A DNA stretch of 64,000 bases from Bacilli bacterium. GTDB taxonomy: Bacteria > Bacillota_I > Bacilli_A > RF39 > UBA660. The position numbers were made by a program, and so were the translations under genes. The stretch covers positions 5,502 through 69,501 of the forward strand of contig JAEDNL010000002.1 in the NCBI GenBank assembly GCA_016302505.1, in the 5' to 3' direction. This document shows positions 52,714-61,089 of the stretch, in pieces (the first letter of the stretch is position 1; each line of letters starts with the position of its first letter). A model generated the notes under the pieces. That model ran no database searches, was not told the DNA's origin, and was given only the letters and a program-made list of their open reading frames with translations.

Positions 52714-54184
52714 TTTCTTTAGTCACTTCTTCTTTCTTTTTCATATTTGACTTTTTTGTTGACTTTGCGGTTTTTTTAGTAGTAGTTTTCTTTTTTACTG
52801 TTGTATTTTTTTTTACATCTTTTAATTTTTCTTCTTCAAGTTTCTTTTCTTCTTCTTGTTGACGCAATAATTCTTCTTGTTTTTTTCTTTCCTCAAGTAG
52901 TTTTCTTTTTCTTCTTTTATTTTTCCTCATTTTTGATAGTAATATACATATTAATATACATATTATTATAGTTGTTTCTGCTCCTAAAAAGACTATGATT
53001 TCTGTATACATTTTTATTTTTTCTTTATAATGTTTTGTCATTTCATCGGTATATATAATAGCAGTATTATTTTTACTATCATATAAATAATAGTTATCTT
53101 TTCCATTTGTTAAATCTTTTGCTTTTATAATAGCATATTCGCTATCTTTTTGAGCTAGTGCTTTTACTTCAATGTTATTTATTTTAATAGTTTTTTCTTT
53201 ATAAGCACTATCAAATTTTTTATCTATATCAAGTGGTAATAATTTTAATTTTTCAAGTGATATTTCATTATATTCTTTATATGATTTGTCTTTTTCATTA
53301 TATAAATATAATTTTATATTTCCTTCACTATCTTTAAGTGCGATTAATGTTACATTAGCAGATTCATTAAATAGGGAAGGCACTTTTTGACCATCTATTT
53401 CTATTTCTTTTATTTCAAAGTTTTCTTTGCTTTCTATACTGCTTGTTCTTTTTACTATAACATAATCTTTATCATTTATTTTAACAGTTATTGGATTAGG
53501 ATCAATTACACTTACAATTAATGTGTATTCTTTAGTACTTCCATTTTCTGCAGTGACTGTTATTACAAATTTATTTTCTCCTTCGGATACTTCATGTTCA
53601 CCATCTCCATTAACACTGGCAGATGAATCATTTTTACGAGCATTAATATTTACTTTGGTTGTATCTGAGGGTACTTCTACTTTATAGTTTGTTTCATCTT
53701 TTGAGAAAGAAGGGGATAAGTCGTACCCATCTACTGATAAACTTTTTAAAGTATTGTCTTTTGAATATGATGCTTCTAGTTCTGCTTGAGTAATTACTTT
53801 TACTGTTTTTGATCTTCTATTCATAGAAAGTTTATTTTCATTTTTATCATAGGCACCAGCAGATTTAACTGTGACAGTTCCACTTCCTTTAGCGATTGCT
53901 TTTAATGTCCATGTTTTACTTCTTGCGTTTTCGCCATAATCACTAAAGAAATAAACATTTCCTCCGCTTACTAATTTAAATTTGCTTTTATCATAGTCAA
54001 GTGTCCATTCCCATGAACCTAATGTTGCGCTTGATGATATTTTAGTTGATACTGTAAATGTTCCTCCAACTACTACTTTACTCTTATTTGTTGACACGGA
54101 TATTGTTGCTGATGCTGCATGAACAGATAGGGTAAAAGTAAATGTAAGAAGTATTGTTAATAAATATTTTGTAATCTTTTTCAT
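52706..54184 (-). CDS. Cohesin-like, cadherin-like membrane protein with Lys-rich cytoplasmic tail
   Basis: A 492-residue protein. After a signal peptide (about 1-23) comes a cohesin-like beta domain (about 25-135: SVSTNKSKVVVGGTFTVSTKI, WEWTLDYDKSKFKLVSGG). A cadherin-like beta-sandwich follows (about 144-228: LKSLSVDGYDLSPSFSKDETNYKVEVPSDTT, GSTKEYTLIVSV), then a third domain (about 232-395), a membrane helix (about 398-420) and a long coiled, Lys/Glu-rich tail. Cohesins normally bind dockerins, and the gene immediately upstream in the operon encodes a dockerin protein. The tail could contact ribosomes, membrane or cytoskeleton; that is speculation. AGGAGGA ribosome site; eight bases after the dockerin gene. 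Confidence 0.72.
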   Translation of the reverse strand: MKKITKYLLTILLTFTFTLSVHAASATISVSTNKSKVVVGGTFTVSTKISSSATLGSWEWTLDYDKSKFKLVSGGNVYFFSDYGENARSKTWTLKAIAKGSGTVTVKSAGAYDKNENKLSMNRRSKTVKVITQAELEASYSKDNTLKSLSVDGYDLSPSFSKDETNYKVEVPSDTTKVNINARKNDSSASVNGDGEHEVSEGENKFVITVTAENGSTKEYTLIVSVIDPNPITVKINDKDYVIVKRTSSIESKENFEIKEIEIDGQKVPSLFNESANVTLIALKDSEGNIKLYLYNEKDKSYKEYNEISLEKLKLLPLDIDKKFDSAYKEKTIKINNIEVKALAQKDSEYAIIKAKDLTNGKDNYYLYDSKNNTAIIYTDEMTKHYKEKIKMYTEIIVFLGAETTIIICILICILLSKMRKNKRRKRKLLEERKKQEELLRQQEEEKKLEEEKLKDVKKNTTVKKKTTTKKTAKSTKKSNMKKKEEVTKENE

Positions 54185-54192
54185 TCTTCCTC

Positions 54193-56337
54193 CTATAATT
54201 GTTTATCACCTTTTAGATGTTTTTGAACTTGTAGTAAATCAAGTATTGTTATGTTATTATCGCCAGATGTATCTGCTGCGTAAAAATATGCTCCTGATAA
54301 TTTTTTATCATTTTTTAAATGTTTTCTTATTTGAAGTAAATCAAGTATAGTAACATCTCCATCACCTGATGAGTCTCCTCTTACAACTATTGTGTAAGTT
54401 TTAGTATCTATTGCTGAGACTATTGTTATTTTTTGACCTGTTGCTAGTTTTGTATTATCACTTTGTACTTTTCCGTTAGAATTAGTAACAATTATGTTTT
54501 TAGCACCACTTTTAATTAAATTGTTTTTAAGATCACTAATTAATGTTTTAGTTCTTATATTAGTTAAATAACCATTTTTATCATTAATATATGATGAATT
54601 AATTATATCTTTATTAGATGTTGTATCTTCAACTTTATGAATAGTAACTGTATATTGTTTTTTAATACCAGTTTGAGATGTTACTGTTATAGTAATATCA
54701 GTTTCATCTTCTTTAAGTTCATATTCACCTGTGCCAGTTATAGTTGAGTTAGAACTTTGTAAGTTAGCTTTAATAGTTACCTTATTAGTCGTTTTAGGAA
54801 CATATGAATCATATGTTAATACATCTTTATCAAATGAAGGAGTGATATTATAATTTACAACTTCTAATTTAGATAAATGGTTATTATTGTCACCGCTCTT
54901 CGGTAGAGAAGTGTAATTAGGCATATTGTTATAAACAGGAATTCTAAATATAAATGTTTGACCTATATTTCCACCATTAACATATGCATTATAAGCAGAA
55001 CTTCCTTCAGTAGCAGGTGCTTGTATATTTGTTTGATATTGATGAGTATATTTAGATGATGTTGTATCAGTACTTACATTAAATTTTTGAAAATATAATG
55101 TGTTTTGACCTTTGGTAATGTAACTTACTGCTAGGAATGATGCTCCTTCTTTAATAGCAGTTTCTACATTATTCCATTCACTACCTTTTCTATCGATAAG
55201 TTTTGCTGCATAAGCAAGTCCTCTTACTACAGGATCATTTGTATAATCATCTTTGTGTGCTCCGATATTAAAGAAGTTATAGTAACCACTTCTAGTTTGT
55301 CCTCTATATGTAAAGCTTCTACCATCAGTTGAAGCACTACCATCACTACTTACTTCTTGTCTGATTCTACTGGCAATATGTACAGGGCTTATTCCAAGTG
55401 ACTTGCCAGCATTAAACATTGGAACAGTATATTTATCATCTTTTAATTTACCATTTCCAAATATAGCTTTTGTTAGACTAGGGTAAGAACTTTCTAAACT
55501 CTTATCGTAATCTAATTTTTCAAACATAAACATATATTTTTCATTTAACCAGTTTCTTGGGTCTAAATAGAAGGCTACTACTTCGCTATTTACATAATAC
55601 CAGTTTTTGCCTTCAGCTGGTGTTGAAGATGTTCTATAACTGTCATTAGTTGTTTGCATATAGTTTTTACCAGTTTCTTTATTAACTGAAGTATTAAAAT
55701 CTAAATTAGTTTTATCTGCTATAAATTTCCAATTAGGATATTTTTTATGTAAATAAGTTAAATATGGAATATATGTATCAGGAAAACCTGCGTTACTTAA
55801 TTCTTTTGAATAATTATCATCACTAGCTGTTATATCACTTTTTTTAATAACATAATTTTTACTAACATATCCAATTTTATTTCCATAATACTGTACTTTG
55901 TACCAATCACCATATGTTCCTAAGATTGTTACATTAACGCCTATAGAAAGTCCTTCAATATATTTTCCACCAGGACTTTGTCTTACTGAAACATCATTTC
56001 CATATATTCTAGCTGACCAATCTATTACTGTTACATCAGAATTTGATTTATCAACTTTTTTGACATACCTACTACAAACGTAGCCTTGTCTTTCTTTATA
56101 TAAAACTTTTGCCCATTTTTGTTTACACCCAGTTCCGGAATATAAAGTATCTTCAAGAACAGTTATTTCTGTTCCTCTGTTAACGCTTACTATTACATTA
56201 TGGTTAGTACCAGCCCCACTTCTTATTCTTACATCATTACCATTTATCTCAGCATCATAACCACTAGCATTTATATATAGTGGAATACACATAAAAAATA
56301 TAAGAGAAAATATTATTTTAATTGCTTTCTTTTTCAT
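54193..56337 (-). CDS. Cell-wall N-acetylglucosaminidase with SH3b, cadherin-like and dockerin domains
   Basis: A 714-residue secreted protein. The start is ATG at 56337, behind AAAGGAG; the longer frame upstream lacks a site. Signal peptide (about 1-24), two SH3b domains (about 28-95 with GNDVRIRSGAGTNHNV; about 108-160 with GNDVSVRQSPGG), a glucosaminidase domain (about 185-465: YFLTY-like YIPYLTYLHKKYPNWKF, IASRIRQEVSSDG, YYNFFNIGAHKD), a cadherin-like sandwich (about 487-570) and a C-terminal type I dockerin with two F-hand repeats, GDSSGDGDVTILDLLQIRKHL and ADTSGDNNITILDLLQVQKHL. It cleaves peptidoglycan glycan strands. The dockerin predicts tethering to a cohesin, such as the one encoded next in the operon. 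Confidence 0.86.
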   Translation of the reverse strand: MKKKAIKIIFSLIFFMCIPLYINASGYDAEINGNDVRIRSGAGTNHNVIVSVNRGTEITVLEDTLYSGTGCKQKWAKVLYKERQGYVCSRYVKKVDKSNSDVTVIDWSARIYGNDVSVRQSPGGKYIEGLSIGVNVTILGTYGDWYKVQYYGNKIGYVSKNYVIKKSDITASDDNYSKELSNAGFPDTYIPYLTYLHKKYPNWKFIADKTNLDFNTSVNKETGKNYMQTTNDSYRTSSTPAEGKNWYYVNSEVVAFYLDPRNWLNEKYMFMFEKLDYDKSLESSYPSLTKAIFGNGKLKDDKYTVPMFNAGKSLGISPVHIASRIRQEVSSDGSASTDGRSFTYRGQTRSGYYNFFNIGAHKDDYTNDPVVRGLAYAAKLIDRKGSEWNNVETAIKEGASFLAVSYITKGQNTLYFQKFNVSTDTTSSKYTHQYQTNIQAPATEGSSAYNAYVNGGNIGQTFIFRIPVYNNMPNYTSLPKSGDNNNHLSKLEVVNYNITPSFDKDVLTYDSYVPKTTNKVTIKANLQSSNSTITGTGEYELKEDETDITITVTSQTGIKKQYTVTIHKVEDTTSNKDIINSSYINDKNGYLTNIRTKTLISDLKNNLIKSGAKNIIVTNSNGKVQSDNTKLATGQKITIVSAIDTKTYTIVVRGDSSGDGDVTILDLLQIRKHLKNDKKLSGAYFYAADTSGDNNITILDLLQVQKHLKGDKQL

Positions 56338-56368
56338 ATATACTCCTTTTATTATCATTATCATTATA

Positions 56369-56377
56369 ATTATAACA
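56369..56377 (-). promoter_or_regulatory. Extended -10 promoter of the glucosaminidase operon
   Basis: On the minus strand TGTTATAAT (56377-56369), followed by the leader with AAAGGAG and ATG 56337. It is divergent from the SGNH hydrolase promoter about 50 bases away. Confidence 0.5.
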
Positions 56378-56425
56378 AAATTCGATATTTTTTTCATCTT
56401 TTTAAGGTAAATTTACATATAAATA

Positions 56426-56434
56426 TGTTATAAT
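56426..56434 (+). promoter_or_regulatory. Extended -10 promoter of the SGNH hydrolase gene
   Basis: TGTTATAAT at 56426-56434, then AAAGAGGTG and ATG 56457; no good -35 box. Confidence 0.5.
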
Positions 56435-56456
56435 AGCTAATTAAAGAGGTGTTATA

Positions 56457-57131
56457 ATGAAAAAGAAAGAGAAAATTACTATTAATTCTAAAATAATACT
56501 AATTATATTGGAAATTTTATTATTGATTTCACTAGTTATTAATATTTATCTTTTTAGTATTAAGAAAAATATTAATTTACTTGATGAAAATATTGTTTTT
56601 TTTGGGGACTCTATTACTAATGGATATAAAATAGAAGAGTTTTATCCAAAAAATAACGTAATTAATAGTGGTATTAGTGGTAATATTACAGAAAATTTAT
56701 TAGAAAGAATGGATGATGTATATAAATATAATCCATCTAAAGTATTTTTACTTATTGGTATTAATGACTTAAATAGGGGTTATAGTAGTGATGAAATATT
56801 ATCTAATATGCAAAAAATAATTAATAATATTAAAACTCATAGAAAGTATACTAAAATATATATTGAGTCTATTTATCCTATAAATAGAAATGTTTTTGAA
56901 GATAAAGATTATTCATTTAATGAAGACATTACAAATGACACTATTAAAGAAATAAATGATAAAATTAAGGATATGTGTAAAGAAAATAATGTCCAATATA
57001 TTGATGTTTTTAGTAATTTGTTAGATTCAGAAGGTAATTTAAAAGATATTTATACTAAAGAGGGACTTCATTTAAGTGATCTTGGTTATTTTAAAGTTAC
57101 ATCTAGTTTGAGTAAGTATGTAAGTGAATAA
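56457..57131 (+). CDS. Membrane-anchored SGNH/GDSL hydrolase
   Basis: A 224-residue protein with an N-terminal membrane helix (about residues 11-32) and an extracellular GDSL-like domain: FFGDSITNGY (block I, nucleophile Ser), SGISGNIT (block II Gly), LIGINDLNRG (block III Asn) and GLHLSDLGY (block V Asp-x-x-His variant). Family members remove acyl or acetyl groups from carbohydrates and lipids. Beside teichoic-acid and wall-hydrolase genes, an envelope glycan deacylase is plausible. AAGAGGTG ribosome site. Transcribed alone, divergent from the glucosaminidase operon. Confidence 0.83.
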   Translation: MKKKEKITINSKIILIILEILLLISLVINIYLFSIKKNINLLDENIVFFGDSITNGYKIEEFYPKNNVINSGISGNITENLLERMDDVYKYNPSKVFLLIGINDLNRGYSSDEILSNMQKIINNIKTHRKYTKIYIESIYPINRNVFEDKDYSFNEDITNDTIKEINDKIKDMCKENNVQYIDVFSNLLDSEGNLKDIYTKEGLHLSDLGYFKVTSSLSKYVSE

Positions 57132-57159
57132 AAATTTTATATAGTTAAAATAATAAATA

Positions 57160-57168
57160 TGGTATAAT
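57160..57168 (+). promoter_or_regulatory. Extended -10 promoter of tagO
   Basis: TGG then TATAAT (57163-57168), 22 bases before ATG 57190, with an AAGGATGTG ribosome site. Confidence 0.5.
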
Positions 57169-57189
57169 TATAATTAAGGATGTGAAATA

Positions 57190-58251
57190 ATGAATATTGA
57201 AGTTAATGGTCATAATATATTTATTATAGTAACTACATGTTTTTTAGCATCATTGATATTTGTTCAACTTATGAAAAAAGTTGCTATATTTTTAAAGATA
57301 ATGGACGTTCCAAATGATCCTAGAAAGATACACAAAAAACCAATACCATTACTAGGAGGTCTTGGAATATATTTTGCATTTTTACTTGGATACATGGCTT
57401 TTGCGCCTAAAAACAATTTAATGATTTCAATATTAATTTCATCTTTTTTAATTATACTTTTAGGTCTATTTGATGATATGACTAAGAGTGAAACTCCAAT
57501 GCCAAATAAATATAAATGGTTAGTTCAATTGATAGTTGCTGCAATAGTTGTATTTTATGGGGGACTTGAGCTTACCAAAGTTACTTTATTTGGAATTAAA
57601 ATTAATTTTACAGCAGTGCCTTTACTACCTGAATTATTATCAATATTTATAATAATTGCAACTATCAATGCTATTAATTTAATAGATGGACTTGATGGAT
57701 TATGTGCTGGTATTTCTTCAATATATTTTTTAACAATCGCAATAATAGGATTTATATTAAATAAGTTTGGTGGTCTTGATATTATTTTATGTTTAATTAT
57801 GCTTGGAAGTACTCTTGGTTATTTAGTACATAATTTTCCGCCTGCTAGAGTATATCAAGGAGATGCAGGAAGTACATTCTTAGGATTTATGATTTCTGTT
57901 ATATTTTTATTAGGATTTAAAACAACTACGCTTACTTCACTAATAATACCATTATTGATTTTAGCTATCCCAATTATGGATACATTATGTGCAATTATAA
58001 GAAGAAAATTAAAAGGTCAAAAAATAGATCATGCAGATAAAGAGCATCTACATCATCAACTATTAAAGAAATTATCTAAAAAGAGTACTTTACTTGTAAT
58101 ATATGGTATAAATATAATATTTTCATTAACTAGTATTTTCTATGCAGTAGGTGATAAAAAAGAAGCTGCTGTGTGTTATGTAATAATAGCATTTATTGTA
58201 TTATTTTTAGTATTTAAAACTAATATTATATTTGAAAGGTCTAAAAAATAG
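57190..58251 (+). CDS. tagO: Undecaprenyl-phosphate N-acetylglucosaminyl 1-phosphate transferase
   Basis: A 353-residue, about eleven-helix enzyme that starts wall teichoic acid synthesis by moving GlcNAc-1-phosphate to undecaprenyl phosphate. Motifs of the MraY/WecA/TagO superfamily: DVPNDPRKIHKKPIPLLGG, LGLFDDMTKS (DD motif), INLIDGLDGL (catalytic Asp), FLGF after GDAGST, and HADKEHLHHQLL, the His-rich cytoplasmic loop typical of WecA/TagO rather than MraY. Length is normal. It has its own promoter and a terminator overlapping its stop, so it is a single-gene unit upstream of the precursor genes. Confidence 0.92.
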   Translation: MNIEVNGHNIFIIVTTCFLASLIFVQLMKKVAIFLKIMDVPNDPRKIHKKPIPLLGGLGIYFAFLLGYMAFAPKNNLMISILISSFLIILLGLFDDMTKSETPMPNKYKWLVQLIVAAIVVFYGGLELTKVTLFGIKINFTAVPLLPELLSIFIIIATINAINLIDGLDGLCAGISSIYFLTIAIIGFILNKFGGLDIILCLIMLGSTLGYLVHNFPPARVYQGDAGSTFLGFMISVIFLLGFKTTTLTSLIIPLLILAIPIMDTLCAIIRRKLKGQKIDHADKEHLHHQLLKKLSKKSTLLVIYGINIIFSLTSIFYAVGDKKEAAVCYVIIAFIVLFLVFKTNIIFERSKK

Positions 58252-58262
58252 ACCTTTTCGTT
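58235..58262 (+). terminator. Terminator overlapping the tagO stop codon
   Basis: AAAGGTCT (58235-58242), loop, AGACCTTT (58250-58257), then Ts. The TAG stop (58249-58251) lies at the base of the loop. Confidence 0.75.
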
Positions 58263-58268
58263 TTATTG

Positions 58269-58277
58269 TGTTATTAT
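58269..58277 (+). promoter_or_regulatory. Extended -10 promoter of gpsA
   Basis: TGT then TATTAT (58272-58277), closely followed by AAGGAG and ATG 58298. Confidence 0.45.
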
Positions 58278-58297
58278 ATTTATAAGGAGAAAATAAA

Positions 58298-59266
58298 ATG
58301 AAAGTAGCTATATTAGGTTGTGGAGCATATGGACTAGCTCTTGCAAGTATACTTGTTAAAAATAAAGTAGATGTATCTATGTGGTCTTATAAAGAAGAAG
58401 AAAAAGATTCATTAGTTAAATCAAGAAAAAGTGATAAGCTAAAAGGCTATAAGATACCTAAATGTATTAATTTCAGTACTGATATGAAAGATGTAATAAG
58501 TGATAAAGATTTAATTGTGATCGCAGTTCCTACATTTTCGTTTGAAAGTACAGTTATAGAATTAAAAAAATATATAAGTAAAAATCAACCTGTTTTAATT
58601 GCAACAAAAGGTATTCAACAAGATACATGTTTATTTTTACATGATGTATTTAAAAAACATTGTAAAAATAAAATAGCAGTTATATCAGGACCTTCTTTCG
58701 CAGTAGATATTGTAAAAGAAGTACCAATTGGTTTAAGTCTTGCTACTAAATATAACTCAGTAGATATAATAGTTAGAAAGTGTTTTGAGAATGAATTAAC
58801 TAAATTTAGAAGAACTAATGATATCATAGGAGTAGAAGTATGTGGCAGTATTAAAAATGTTATGGCAATCGCATCAGGTATGTTAGAAGGTATGAATGCA
58901 ACCCCATCGACAAAAGCGTTATTTCTAACAGAAAGCATGAATGATATTAAAGAATTATTATTTGCATTAGGTGGAAAAAAGAAAACTATTTTATCATTCG
59001 CAGGTTTTGGTGATATTTTAATGACTAGTACATCTTCATCTTCTAGAAATTTCAGTTTTGGATGTTTAATAGGAGAGGGAAAAAGTAAACAAGTTATTAA
59101 CAATTACTTAAAAGAAACAACTGTAGAAGGAATGTATACTTTACAATCTATTCACAAACTTGTTAGAAAAAGAAATGTAAAGATGCCAATAATTAATTTG
59201 ATATATGATATAATAAATGGAAGGAAAGAAAAAGAGGAAATATTAAGTTTTTTAATTAATAAATGA
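58298..59266 (+). CDS. gpsA: Glycerol-3-phosphate dehydrogenase [NAD(P)+]
   Basis: A 322-residue cytosolic enzyme reducing dihydroxyacetone phosphate to sn-glycerol-3-phosphate. The Rossmann loop is GCGAYGLALA (residues 7-16). Also present are VIAVPTFSFE, ATKGIQ, ISGPSFAVDIVKEVP and the C-terminal domain GVEVCGSIKNVMAIASGMLEGM, with the catalytic Lys in the SIKN motif. VEGMYTLQSIHKL is the usual end block. It is more diverged than Bacillus GpsA but complete. The product feeds both TagD and phospholipid or lipoteichoic acid synthesis. AAGGAG ribosome site. Confidence 0.9.
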   Translation: MKVAILGCGAYGLALASILVKNKVDVSMWSYKEEEKDSLVKSRKSDKLKGYKIPKCINFSTDMKDVISDKDLIVIAVPTFSFESTVIELKKYISKNQPVLIATKGIQQDTCLFLHDVFKKHCKNKIAVISGPSFAVDIVKEVPIGLSLATKYNSVDIIVRKCFENELTKFRRTNDIIGVEVCGSIKNVMAIASGMLEGMNATPSTKALFLTESMNDIKELLFALGGKKKTILSFAGFGDILMTSTSSSSRNFSFGCLIGEGKSKQVINNYLKETTVEGMYTLQSIHKLVRKRNVKMPIINLIYDIINGRKEKEEILSFLINK

Positions 59267-59275
59267 TATACATAT

Positions 59276-59305
59276 TTGCGCTAAAATTATAAAATGTGTT
59301 ATAAT
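59276..59305 (+). promoter_or_regulatory. Promoter of the tarI-tarJ-tagF operon
   Basis: TTGCGC (59276-59281), an 18-base spacer ending TGT, and TATAAT (59300-59305), about 50 bases before ATG 59359. Confidence 0.5.
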
Positions 59306-59358
59306 AAAAAATGAAATAACTTAAATGAATTAAGATGTTTTTATGTATGGAGGAAAAT

Positions 59359-60072
59359 ATGATTTATGGAGAAATTTTAGCCGGTGGTTCTGGCACAAGA
59401 ATGGGTAATACAGAAATGCCCAAACAATTTTTAATGTTAGGAGATAGGCCAATTATTATTCATACTATTGAACAATTTTTGATTAATCAATCGTTTTCAA
59501 AAATAATAGTTTGCTGCCCTAAAGAATGGATCAGTCATGCTGAAGATTTACTAGAAAAGTATAATATTGATACTGATAGGGTTGATATAACAGCTGGAGG
59601 ATCTACTAGAAATGAAACTATTATTAATGGTTGTAAATTAATTGAAGAAAAATATGGCTTGACAGACAAGGATATTATTGTTACTCATGATGCAGTTAGA
59701 CCATTTGTTAATCAAAGAATATTAGATGATAATATTAAATTGGCTAAGAAATTTGATGCTGTTGATACAGTTGTGCCAGCCATTGATACAATTGTATATT
59801 CTAAAGATGGAAAAATAATCACTGAGATTCCTGATAGAAAAGAGTGCTATCAAGGACAAACTCCTCAAACTTTTAATATTAAAAAATTGATGGAATTATT
59901 CGAGTCATTAACTAAAAAGGAAAAGGAAATATTAACTGATGGTTGTAAGATTTTTTCATTAAAAGGGGAAAATGTAGGTTTAGTCGATGGTGAAATATAT
60001 AATATAAAGTTAACAACATTATATGATCTTAAAATAGCTCGTGCTATTATAATGGGAAAGGATGAAAAATGA
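59359..60072 (+). CDS. tarI: Ribitol-5-phosphate (D-ribitol) cytidylyltransferase
   Basis: A 237-residue IspD-family nucleotidyltransferase; ATG 59359 is chosen for its GGAGG site (59349-59353), the upstream ATG 59335 having none. The N-terminal ILAGGSGTRMG loop, PKQFLMLGDRPII, VTHDAVRPFV and CYQGQTPQTFN are hallmark motifs, and the PKQF/TPQTF context beside tarJ favours TarI over IspD. It makes CDP-ribitol from CTP and ribitol-5-phosphate. It overlaps tarJ by four bases, the arrangement seen in staphylococcal and streptococcal tarIJ pairs. Confidence 0.9.
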   Translation: MIYGEILAGGSGTRMGNTEMPKQFLMLGDRPIIIHTIEQFLINQSFSKIIVCCPKEWISHAEDLLEKYNIDTDRVDITAGGSTRNETIINGCKLIEEKYGLTDKDIIVTHDAVRPFVNQRILDDNIKLAKKFDAVDTVVPAIDTIVYSKDGKIITEIPDRKECYQGQTPQTFNIKKLMELFESLTKKEKEILTDGCKIFSLKGENVGLVDGEIYNIKLTTLYDLKIARAIIMGKDEK

Positions 60073-61088
60073 TAGCGCAATCTTATAGACTTAGTTCTCC
60101 AAAACAAATAAGAACTGATTTTATAGACTTACCTCTTCCTATTGATGATGTATTAGTAAGACCAACATATCTTTCTATTTGTGCTGCTGATCAAAGGTAT
60201 TATCAAGGGAAAAGATCGCCAGAAGTACTAGCAAAAAAACTTCCAATGGCTTTAATTCATGAGTGTGTTGGTAAAATAGTATTTGATCCCAAAGGTGAGT
60301 TTAAGCCTGGAGATAGAGTGGTTATGATACCAAATACTCCTAGAGAAACTGATTCTATAATAAAAGAAAATTATTTAAGAAGTAGTTTGTTCAAATCAAG
60401 CGGTTATGATGGCTTTATGCAAAGTATTGTAAATATACAAAGAACTAGAGTTATTAAATATACAAAGATTGAGGACAGAATTGCTGTGTTGTTGGAATTA
60501 ATGAGTGTAGCTATGAATGCTTTGGAACATTTCGAAGGTTATAGCCATATGAAAAAACAAACCATAGGTGTATGGGGAGATGGCAGTGTTGGTTTTGTAA
60601 CAGCTCTTGTTCTTAGAAAAACTTTCCCCAAAGCTAAACTAATAGTTTTTGGAAATCGATATGAAAAACTTCAATATTATCAATTTGCTGATGAAGTATA
60701 TCAAGTTGCCAACGTTCCAGAAGGTGTTACTGTAGATCATGCATTTGAATGCGTTGGTGGTACCAAATCAGAAATAGCCATAAATCAAATTATTGATTTA
60801 ATTAATCCACAAGGGAGTATTGCTTTAATGGGTGTAAGCGAAAATAATGTACCGATAAATACGAGAATGATACTTGAAAAAGGTTTAACATTATTAGGTA
60901 ATAGTAGAAGTGGTTATGAAGATTTTGATGCATCAATTAGATTTATAGAAGAAAATGACGATGTGGTAGACTATTTAAGTACTATTATATCTAGTGAGGT
61001 AGAAGTACATTCAGTTAATGACATACACTCTGCATTTCAAAATGATTTAAGCAATAATTTTAAAACCATAATGAAATGGGAGATTTAA
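60069..61088 (+). CDS. tarJ: Ribulose-5-phosphate reductase
   Basis: A 339-residue medium-chain dehydrogenase that reduces ribulose-5-phosphate to ribitol-5-phosphate for TarI. The N-terminal ICAADQRYYQGKR holds the catalytic-Cys region, ALIHECVG the GHE-like zinc motif, and GVWGDGSVGFVTALVL the NADP-binding Rossmann loop. It is translationally coupled to tarI (ATGA overlap) and two bases from the first TagF-like gene. TarI-TarJ pairing makes the assignment firm. Some TarJ-like proteins need an additional partner; none is visible here. Confidence 0.9.
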   Translation: MIAQSYRLSSPKQIRTDFIDLPLPIDDVLVRPTYLSICAADQRYYQGKRSPEVLAKKLPMALIHECVGKIVFDPKGEFKPGDRVVMIPNTPRETDSIIKENYLRSSLFKSSGYDGFMQSIVNIQRTRVIKYTKIEDRIAVLLELMSVAMNALEHFEGYSHMKKQTIGVWGDGSVGFVTALVLRKTFPKAKLIVFGNRYEKLQYYQFADEVYQVANVPEGVTVDHAFECVGGTKSEIAINQIIDLINPQGSIALMGVSENNVPINTRMILEKGLTLLGNSRSGYEDFDASIRFIEENDDVVDYLSTIISSEVEVHSVNDIHSAFQNDLSNNFKTIMKWEI

Positions 61089-61089
61089 T

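Noticed and set aside
58615..59103. A 162-residue minus-strand frame opposite gpsA
   Set aside because: The plus frame has all GpsA motifs, and the antisense frame has no ribosome site or recognisable domain.
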